Assembly: GCF_014656355.1 (NCBI RefSeq) | Contig: NZ_BNCG01000001.1 | Location: 228,673 to 292,672, forward strand | DNA length: 64,000 nucleotides | Reading direction: 5' to 3' | Origin: Camelimonas fluminis | Lineage (GTDB): Bacteria > Pseudomonadota > Alphaproteobacteria > Rhizobiales > Beijerinckiaceae | Shown: piece by piece, positions 58,100-64,000 of the stretch | How positions within the stretch are numbered: position 1 is the first letter of the stretch | Layout: every line of letters begins with the position of its first letter | The notes under the pieces: generated by a model | What the model was told of the DNA's origin: nothing | Database searches by the model: none | The model's input: the letters and a program-made list of their open reading frames with translations, nothing else | Translations under genes and position numbers: made by a program

Positions 58100-58129
58100 G
58101 CCGCCTGGATGTTCCGGGCGGCTTTTTCT
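58100..58129 (+). terminator. intrinsic terminator after purD
   Basis: GCCGCC (58100-58105) pairs with GGCGGC (58117-58122) around an 11-base loop, followed by TTTTTCTTT. It ends the purD transcript before the convergent Kef gene. Confidence 0.75.
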
Positions 58130-58251
58130 TTGTCGTCAGCAAACCGGCGTCGCGCTGGACCAGGCTGGCGCGACGTTTGGCTCCACGGGCGATCCCGCAT
58201 CGGTCCAGTCCTGGTCCTGGCTGATTCCAGAGCTGGTTACAGAGGCTTGCC

Positions 58252-60162
58252 TCAGATCCCGAGTGAGCCGCGTGAACCCAGCAGGGAGGGATCGTCGCCG
58301 CCGCCCCTGTCGTCGTCAGCGTCGCTGGCGTCCAGCAGGCCCCGGGTTTCGGCGTTCAGGGCCCGGGAGCGTTTGCGGGGGCGCGACAGCGGCTCCGGGC
58401 GGATCGATGAGCCGTGCAGCAGCTCCAGACCGCTCATGAAACCCTGTTCGCTTTGCAGCACCAGGCGGGCGACGTCGCGCTTGCGCACGTCTTCCTGCAC
58501 GGTTTCGGCCTGCTCGAAATCCATCCCCAGAGTTTCCAGCGTCGCCCGGCCAAAGGTGAGCGCCGATTTGAAAGTGTCGCGGATCTGGTAGTCCACCGGC
58601 AACTTCATCAGGGCGATGGCGTGCTCGCGATCAATGGCGCGGACGATGGTGCGGGCGCGCGGAAACTCGTTGTGCACCAGCTCGGCGATCAGCGTTCCGG
58701 TCTCGGCGTGATCGACGCAGATGCAGATGACGGCGGCCCGCTCGGCGCCGGCGGCGTGCAGCACGTCGGTGCGGGCGCCGTCGCCGTAAAACACCTTGAA
58801 GCCGAAGCTGCTGGCCTGGCGGATGCGCTCGACATTGTGGTCGATGACCGTCACGTCGACATTGCCGGCGAGCAGCACCTGATTGACCACCTGACCGAAA
58901 CGGCCAAAACCGATGACGATGACGCCGCCGCTTGTGGTTTCGCCATTGTCCAGATCCGGGGCACCGGCGTCTTCGGTGGCGGCGGAGCGGCGCAGCAGCG
59001 CCGCGTCGATGGCTTTGGCGGCGATCGGAGCCAGCAACATCGACAGCGCGGCGAGCGAAATCAGCATCTGGGCGTGATCGGGCGTCAGCAGCCCCAGCCC
59101 CTGGGCCGTGGGGAACAGGACGAAGGCGAATTCGCCAGCCGTGGCCAGCAGGGCGCCGATGCGTAGCGAATCACGCCAGGGCGAACCTGAGACGCGGGCG
59201 AGGCCGGAGACCAGGCCGATCTTCACCGCCACCATGGCGATGGCGGCCAGGGCCAGCGGCAGGGCGTTCTCACCCACCAGGCCGAGGTTGATCGACATGC
59301 CGACGCTCATGAAGAACAGGCCAAGCAGCAGGCCGCGGAACGGTTCGATGTCGGCTTCGAGCTGGTGGCGGAAATTCGATTCAGCCAGCAGCACGCCCGC
59401 CAGAAACGCGCCCATGGCCATGGAGAGTCCGACGCGCTCCATCAACACCGCCGCGCCCAGCGCCACCAGCAGGGCGGCGGCGGTCATCACTTCACGGGCG
59501 CCGCTGGCGGCCAGAACGCGGAAGATCGGGTTCAGCAGGTAACGGCCCACCAGCACGATGACGATGACGCCGCCAAGCGCCATGCCGATTGACGCCATCT
59601 GCGACGCCATGGAGTGGGTTTCAGACGATGTGACGTTGGCCATCAGCGGCACGATGGCGAGGATGGGGACGATCGACAGGTCCTGGAACAGCAGCACGGC
59701 GAAGGTGCGCTGGCCATAGGGAGAGCGGGTTTCGCCGCGTTCGCCGAGGATGCCGAGGGCAATGGCGGTGGCCGACAGGCCAAGCGCCATGCCGGCGACG
59801 GTCGCCTCCTTCGGTCCGTAGCCGACAAACCAGGCGCCCGCCGCGAGGGCGGCGCCGCATAACAGCAGCTGCGCCGCGCCGAGGCCAAAGATATCGCGCC
59901 GCATCGACCACAGGCTGGAGATTTTCAGCTCCAGCCCGATAATGAACAGCAGCAGCACGACGCCGAACTCGGCGACGCCGCGGATGGCCTCCGGCTCGGA
60001 CACCAGCTGCAGGCCCCAGGGGCCGATGACCACGCCGGCCACCAGATAACCGATGATGGAGCCGAGGCCGATGCGCCGGAACAGCGGCACGGCGACGGCG
60101 GCCGCGCCGCAGAAGACGAGAATGGGCTCAATGAAGCTGGTGTGGCTGGCGGGGTCGGTCAT
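58252..60162 (-). CDS. Kef-type monovalent cation:proton antiporter with RCK domain
   Basis: A 636-residue CPA2 family transporter, similar to the glutathione-gated K+ efflux proteins KefB/KefC. About 12 hydrophobic helices (FGVVLLLFIIGLELKISSLW; LSATAIALGILGERGE; LLFQDLSIVPILAIVPL with the conserved QD) are followed by a TrkA_N/RCK domain with the Rossmann motif VIVIGFGRFGQVVNQVLL and IDHNVERI. The start MTDPASHTSF at 60162 was chosen because the hydrophobic domain begins there; the longer frame adds Arg/Pro-rich sequence. No KefF/KefG flavoprotein gene is adjacent. The C-tail is acidic and disordered. Confidence 0.92.
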   Translation of the reverse strand: MTDPASHTSFIEPILVFCGAAAVAVPLFRRIGLGSIIGYLVAGVVIGPWGLQLVSEPEAIRGVAEFGVVLLLFIIGLELKISSLWSMRRDIFGLGAAQLLLCGAALAAGAWFVGYGPKEATVAGMALGLSATAIALGILGERGETRSPYGQRTFAVLLFQDLSIVPILAIVPLMANVTSSETHSMASQMASIGMALGGVIVIVLVGRYLLNPIFRVLAASGAREVMTAAALLVALGAAVLMERVGLSMAMGAFLAGVLLAESNFRHQLEADIEPFRGLLLGLFFMSVGMSINLGLVGENALPLALAAIAMVAVKIGLVSGLARVSGSPWRDSLRIGALLATAGEFAFVLFPTAQGLGLLTPDHAQMLISLAALSMLLAPIAAKAIDAALLRRSAATEDAGAPDLDNGETTSGGVIVIGFGRFGQVVNQVLLAGNVDVTVIDHNVERIRQASSFGFKVFYGDGARTDVLHAAGAERAAVICICVDHAETGTLIAELVHNEFPRARTIVRAIDREHAIALMKLPVDYQIRDTFKSALTFGRATLETLGMDFEQAETVQEDVRKRDVARLVLQSEQGFMSGLELLHGSSIRPEPLSRPRKRSRALNAETRGLLDASDADDDRGGGDDPSLLGSRGSLGI

Positions 60163-60668
60163 CAGATCCGTTCTGTCGTCCGGGGCGTATGGCGAAGCAG
60201 GAGGCTTCAGCAGCTGTAGCCGGCTTTGGAGCGTTTTCCTGACGCAAAGTGGACGTCTCTTTGCGTCTGGAAAACGCACCAACCCAAAAGACGGCGTGCA
60301 AAACGGCGCATATGCGCGGATCTGGCTCCAGCCGGGTTTATGTTATGCCACCGCATTTCCCTCGCGCCCAACACCAAAAGCACGACGCGTTGCAAAAGCC
60401 GGCCCCACGCGCCCGGCGCCGTTCTTGACAGGCCGGGACTGGGCGGCCACATCGCTTGGGACAGGGTGACCGCGCGCCGGCGATGGGATAGAGCCTGTCA
60501 GCAGATGCACGGGGCCGGGTTTCTGGCCCGCCGCTTCGGCTCTGTCGCTTCACGGCGCATATCGCTTCAGGGACTGCACATCATGACCGGCCCCAAACCG
60601 GACGATCGCGCCGCCGCCAGGCAGGACGTTGACCAGAGGAGCGGCCAGTTGGTCGACTGGGTGAAGGC
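60163..60668. other. divergent spacer between Kef gene and ispH
   Basis: This spacer holds the long palindrome at 60231-60277 and promoters of both genes. A short frame (60583-60672) overlaps the ispH start but is not supported as a gene. Nothing else is recognised. Confidence 0.4.
60231..60277. repeat. long near-perfect palindrome (19-bp arms)
   Basis: GCGTTTTCCTGACGCAAAG pairs with CTTTGCGTCTGGAAAACGC with a single mismatch around a nine-base centre. The first 17 bases of the left arm recur exactly at 17018-17034. It is the longest member of the palindromic spacer family here. As RNA it would form a very stable stem; as DNA it might be a protein-binding or extruding site. Confidence 0.75.
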
Positions 60669-61631
60669 ATGACGGCGAAACCGCGCCTTGACGTGTTGAT
60701 CTGCGCGCCGCGTGGCTTCTGCGCTGGCGTGGTGCGGGCCATCGACGCCGTGGAGAAAGCGCTGGCCGTCTATGGTCCGCCGGTCTATGTGCGGCACGAG
60801 ATCGTCCACAACAAGTATGTGGTGGAGAGCCTGCGTCGCAAGGGCGCAATCTTCGTCGACGAACTGTCTGAAATTCCCGACACCAGGGCGCCGGTGATTT
60901 TCTCCGCCCATGGCGTGCCGAAATCGGTGCCGGACGAAGCGGCGACGCGCAATTTCTTCGCCATCGACGCCACCTGTCCGCTGGTCACCAAGGTGCATCG
61001 CGAAGCCGAGGTGCACCGGCGGCGCGGCCGGCACATCATCCTGATCGGCCACGCCGGCCACCCCGAGGTGATTGGCACCATGGGGCAATTGCCCCCAGGC
61101 AGCATCACCCTGGTGGAGACGGTGGAGGACGTGGCGCGGATCGATCCGGCGCTCGCCGCCATCCTGGCCTATGTCACCCAGACGACCCTCTCCGTCGATG
61201 ACACCCAGCAGATCGTCGAGGCGCTGAAGGCGCGCTTCCCCGAGGTGGTGGGGCCGCACAAGGAAGACATCTGCTACGCCACCACCAACCGCCAGGAAGC
61301 TGTGAAGCGCGTCGCGCCCCAGGTGGAGGCGATGATCGTCGTTGGATCGCCCAATTCCTCCAACTCACAGCGGTTGCGGGAGGTGGCGGAGCGCGCCGGC
61401 TGCCGCGTCTCGCGGCTGATCCTGCGGGCGGAGGACATCGACTGGGCGTTGTTCGGCAATATTTCCAGCCTCGGCGTCACCGCCGGCGCCTCGGCGCCCG
61501 AGGTGCTGGTTGAGGAAATCATCGACGCCTTCGCCGAGCGCTATGACGTGCATGTCGAGAGCGTCTCCACCGCCGACGAAAGCGTCTTCTTCCCGCTGCC
61601 GCGCGAGTTGCGCGCCGAACCCGCGGAGTAA
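60669..61631 (+). CDS. ispH: 4-hydroxy-3-methylbut-2-enyl diphosphate reductase IspH
   Basis: IspH makes IPP and DMAPP in the last step of the MEP isoprenoid pathway and uses a 4Fe-4S cluster. The three cluster cysteines are in [12 protein letters not shown] (C18), [11 protein letters not shown] and [12 protein letters not shown]. The [13 protein letters not shown] and [15 protein letters not shown] blocks complete the active site. At 320 residues it is standard. The stop is two bases before the GTG of thrB, so the genes are co-transcribed. Confidence 0.97.
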   Translation: MTAKPRLDVLICAPRGFCAGVVRAIDAVEKALAVYGPPVYVRHEIVHNKYVVESLRRKGAIFVDELSEIPDTRAPVIFSAHGVPKSVPDEAATRNFFAIDATCPLVTKVHREAEVHRRRGRHIILIGHAGHPEVIGTMGQLPPGSITLVETVEDVARIDPALAAILAYVTQTTLSVDDTQQIVEALKARFPEVVGPHKEDICYATTNRQEAVKRVAPQVEAMIVVGSPNSSNSQRLREVAERAGCRVSRLILRAEDIDWALFGNISSLGVTAGASAPEVLVEEIIDAFAERYDVHVESVSTADESVFFPLPRELRAEPAE

Positions 61632-61633
61632 TC

Positions 61634-62599
61634 GTGGCCGTTTACACCGAGATTGCCGATGAAGAGCTCGCGGCCTTCATCGATGGCTATGACATGGGCG
61701 CGGTGCTGTCGCTGAAGGGCATTGCCGAGGGGGTGGAGAACTCCAATTTCCTGCTGCGCACGGAGGCCGGATCCTTCATCCTCACCCTGTACGAAAAGCG
61801 GGTGAACCCGGACGACCTGCCGTTCTTCATCGGGCTGATGGAGCATCTTGCGGCGCGCGGCGTGAACTGCCCGCTGCCGGTCAAGAATCGCAATGGTGAG
61901 GCGCTGGGCCAACTGGCTGGCCGTCCCGCCTGCATCGTCACTTTCCTCGACGGCGTCTCGGTGCGCAAACCCGGCGTCGGTCATTGCCGGGAACTCGGCG
62001 TTGCGCTGGCCGGCCTGCATGAAGCGGCACGGGGTTTTGCCCTGAGCCGTCCGAATGCTCTCGGGGTTGCTGGCTGGCGACCGTTGTCCGACACGGTGGA
62101 CGGGCGCGCCGACGATATCGCGCCGGGGCTTGGCGCGCGTATCAGCGCGGCGCTGGCGGACGTGGAGGCGAACTGGCCGCAGGGGTTGCCGTCCGGCGTC
62201 ATCCACGCCGACCTGTTCACCGACAATGTGTTCTTCATCGGGCCAAAGCTTTCCGGCGTCATCGACTTCTACTTCGCCTGCAATGACGCGCTGGCCTATG
62301 ACGTGGCCATCTGCCTCAACGCGTGGTGCTTCGAGGCCGACGGCTCCTTCAACCTCACCAAGGGCCAGGCCCTGCTCGCCGGCTACCAGAGCGTGCGCCG
62401 GCTGACGCCGGAGGAGGTCGCCGCCCTGCCGCTGCTGTGCCGGGGCGCGGCGTTGCGCTTCCTGCTGACCCGGCTGGTCGACTGGCTCAACGTGCCGCCG
62501 GGCGTGCTGGTGAAACCGAAAGATCCGCTGGAGTACGACCGCAAGCTGGCCTTCCACCGCAGCGTGACCGCCGCTTCCGACTATGGACTGTCAGCGTGA
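61634..62599 (+). CDS. thrB: homoserine kinase ThrB (APH-fold type)
   Basis: This 321-residue enzyme phosphorylates homoserine for threonine synthesis. It is the aminoglycoside-phosphotransferase-fold type (ThrB2), not the GHMP type: the N-lobe [20 protein letters not shown], catalytic [12 protein letters not shown] and metal-binding [19 protein letters not shown] are clear. It starts with GTG 61634, two bases after the ispH stop, and its TGA overlaps the GTG of rnhA. ispH-thrB-rnhA is a familiar alphaproteobacterial operon. Confidence 0.96.
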   Translation: MAVYTEIADEELAAFIDGYDMGAVLSLKGIAEGVENSNFLLRTEAGSFILTLYEKRVNPDDLPFFIGLMEHLAARGVNCPLPVKNRNGEALGQLAGRPACIVTFLDGVSVRKPGVGHCRELGVALAGLHEAARGFALSRPNALGVAGWRPLSDTVDGRADDIAPGLGARISAALADVEANWPQGLPSGVIHADLFTDNVFFIGPKLSGVIDFYFACNDALAYDVAICLNAWCFEADGSFNLTKGQALLAGYQSVRRLTPEEVAALPLLCRGAALRFLLTRLVDWLNVPPGVLVKPKDPLEYDRKLAFHRSVTAASDYGLSA

Positions 62600-63039
62600 G
62601 CGAACGCGTGACGATCTATACGGATGGCGCGTGCAGCGGCAACCCGGGCCCGGGCGGCTGGGGCGTGCTGCTGATGTTCCGTGGCGTGGAGAAGGAGCTG
62701 AGCGGCGGCGAGGCGCTCACCACCAACAACCGCATGGAGCTGATGGCCGCCATCATGGCGCTGGAGACGCTGAACCGGTCCTGCGCCGTCGACCTATGGA
62801 CCGACAGCCAGTATGTGCGCAACGGCATTACCTCGTGGCTGCGCGGCTGGAAGGCGAAGGGCTGGAAGACCGCTGACCGCAAACCAGTGAAGAACGAGGA
62901 TTTGTGGCGGCGGCTCGACGCGGCGCAGGAGCGTCACGACGTGGCCTGGCACTGGGTCAAGGGCCATGCCGGCCATGCGGAAAACGAGCGCGTCGACGCT
63001 TTGGCCCGCCAGGGCATGGCGCCTTACAAGGCGGCCTGA
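62596..63039 (+). CDS. rnhA: ribonuclease HI
   Basis: RNase HI cuts the RNA strand of RNA-DNA hybrids. The 147-residue protein has all catalytic carboxylates: Asp in [17 protein letters not shown], Glu in [11 protein letters not shown], Asp in [13 protein letters not shown] and Asp in [10 protein letters not shown], with His in [11 protein letters not shown]. It begins with GTG 62596, overlapping the thrB stop by four bases (GTGA), so translation is coupled. The earlier open frame inside thrB is a shadow. Confidence 0.97.
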   Translation: MSERVTIYTDGACSGNPGPGGWGVLLMFRGVEKELSGGEALTTNNRMELMAAIMALETLNRSCAVDLWTDSQYVRNGITSWLRGWKAKGWKTADRKPVKNEDLWRRLDAAQERHDVAWHWVKGHAGHAENERVDALARQGMAPYKAA

Positions 63040-63093
63040 CGCCAGGGCGCCGTCAGGCAGGCGAGGCGGCGTTCCGCCCCGCCTGACATGGTC

Positions 63094-63579
63094 TTACAGA
63101 TTGTTGAGCAGATGCTCGGCGGTCGAGACGTCGGCCTTGCCGGAGACAGCCTCCACATTGAGCTGCTCGACCACGCCGTCCTTCACCACCATGGAATAGC
63201 GCTGCGAGCGGACGCCGAGGCCAAAACCTGAACCGTCCATGGTCAGGCCGATAGCCTTGGCGAAATCAGCGTTGCCGTCCGACAGGCCTTCAACCTTGCC
63301 CTCCGCGCCGCTGGCCTTCAGCCAGGCGTCCATGACGAACACGTCGTTGACGGCGGTGACGTAAATGGCGTCCACGCCCTTCGCCTTGAGTTCGCTGGCG
63401 TGGGTGACGAAGCCGGGCATGTGATTGCGATGGCAGGTTGGCGTGAAGGCGCCCGGAACGGCGAACAGGATGACACGGCGGCCCGCGAACAGGTCATCCG
63501 TCGATTTGGCTGCCGGACCTTCGGCGGTCATGACGCGGAACGTGGCTTGCGGAAGGCGGTCGCCGACTTGGATCGTCAT
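63094..63579 (-). CDS. Prx5-type peroxiredoxin
   Basis: A 161-residue thiol peroxidase that reduces peroxides, of the PRX5/AhpE-like atypical type used with glutaredoxin/glutathione in proteobacteria. The peroxidatic cysteine is in VPGAFTPTCHRNHMPGF, with the conserved Thr and the downstream Arg in LGVRSQRYSMVVKDG. There is no fused glutaredoxin domain and no second conserved cysteine, so it is a 1-Cys enzyme as seen. GGGAG precedes ATG 63579. It converges with rnhA. Confidence 0.93.
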   Translation of the reverse strand: MTIQVGDRLPQATFRVMTAEGPAAKSTDDLFAGRRVILFAVPGAFTPTCHRNHMPGFVTHASELKAKGVDAIYVTAVNDVFVMDAWLKASGAEGKVEGLSDGNADFAKAIGLTMDGSGFGLGVRSQRYSMVVKDGVVEQLNVEAVSGKADVSTAEHLLNNL

Positions 63580-63878
63580 GGTAACTCCCGGATAGTCTTT
63601 GTCATCAGAGGTTTGTGTCGTTCTGGCGCATGCGTCACAACAGGCTGCGAACACGCTTCTGGCGATGCGCTCGCCTGAAAAAGCCTTGCTCCCTTGTCCT
63701 GTTCCCCCAAAAGGGCGGCCAACGGGCCGCTGACAGACGCAGTGCATGAATAGGACGGGACGGGCGTGATGTCATCCGCGCCGGTTCCCGGGTCGCGTTT
63801 CATCGCAATGATCGCCACAGCCGGGACGGGCCACAATCCCCTGTAGGCGAAAGCGGTCGCGCCCTTTACAATGGCGTC

Positions 63879-64000
63879 ATGCCTATACCGTTCGCTCCAT
63901 CACCTGCTGATTCAGATGTCTGGCTCGACGGCCAGATGCTGGTGGCCATGCCATCCATGGAGGACGAGCGCTTCGCCCGCTCGGTGATCTATATTTGCGC
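63879..64000 (+). CDS. yqgE: YqgE/AlgH family protein (partial, runs off the window)
   Basis: The first 40 codons of a YqgE (UPF0301/DUF179) protein: [18 protein letters not shown] and ARSVIYICA match the family start, which usually reads LDGQLLIAMPGM...R.VIYLCAH. The function of the family is not established. The start is ATG 63879; an ATG at 63871 is in another frame. The spacer to the divergent peroxiredoxin gene (63580-63878) holds no other gene. Confidence 0.88.
   Translation, partial: MPIPFAPSPADSDVWLDGQMLVAMPSMEDERFARSVIYIC

Noticed and set aside
60583-60672. 29-residue frame (MTGPKPDDRAAAR...) overlapping the ispH ATG
   Set aside because: The ATGA overlap looks like translational coupling, but the frame is short, low-complexity and lacks a clear binding site; coincidence is more likely.

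Overview
The window is a GC-rich (about two thirds GC by eye) chromosomal segment of an alphaproteobacterium, most likely from the Hyphomicrobiales (Rhizobiales). The evidence is the order lpxC-bamD-recN-ligA, the order ribF-ileS-lspA-(BamF-like)-M16-M16-mutL, the group DUF4170-acyltransferase-waaA-lpxK-DUF2093, the DUF4170/DUF2093/TIGR01459-type proteins and the ubiA/rsmE/gshA neighbourhood. I cannot name a genus. Nearly all of it is housekeeping DNA: I see no phage, transposase, CRISPR array, rRNA or tRNA gene.

Layout. 1-6.9 kb: the 3' end of lpxC, bamD, recN, an unusual NAD-dependent DNA ligase with an AT-rich 5' end, and a DEDDh exonuclease fused to a SWIM zinc finger. 7-11.7 kb: yjbQ and an omega-type aminotransferase (minus strand), a HAD phosphatase-like protein, a MaoC-like hot-dog protein and two repeat-bearing spacers. 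11.7-23.4 kb: ribF, ileS, lspA, a periplasmic BamF-like protein, a pair of M16 peptidases, mutL. 23.4-28.9 kb: rsmD and a very long RG-rich pseudouridine synthase (minus), tadA, and a CBS/CorC membrane protein (minus). 29-36.4 kb: a two-gene NitT/TauT-type ABC transporter without a binding protein, a secreted protein with an internal duplication, a tyrosine-phosphatase-like protein and two small unknowns. 36.4-42.8 kb: gshA and rsmE (minus), a small secreted protein, ubiA, an inositol-monophosphatase-family enzyme, DUF4170. 43.4-46.9 kb: a lipid A/Kdo operon (DUF374 acyltransferase, waaA, lpxK) and DUF2093. 47-50.9 kb: xseA and serA divergent, then ogt. 51-56.4 kb: TRAP transporter membrane subunits, an M20 peptidase, slyX, a VOC protein, a DsbA-like oxidoreductase. 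56.8-64 kb: purD, a Kef-type antiporter, an ispH-thrB-rnhA operon, a Prx5-type peroxiredoxin and the start of yqgE.

Functional themes: envelope assembly (lpxC, bamD, BamF-like, lspA, waaA, lpxK), DNA repair (recN, ligA, mutL, xseA, ogt, exonuclease, rnhA), RNA modification (rsmD, rsmE, pseudouridine synthase, tadA) and core biosynthesis (ribF, serA, thrB, purD, ispH, ubiA, gshA).

Points most worth a second look: the mosaic ligA; the exonuclease-SWIM fusion; terminator-like hairpins in the leaders of serA and of the ABC transporter; a signal-peptide-like stretch out of frame just before the second M16 peptidase; a MaoC protein lacking the catalytic histidine; and two families of dispersed intergenic repeats. 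I did not find a convincing new multi-gene system.
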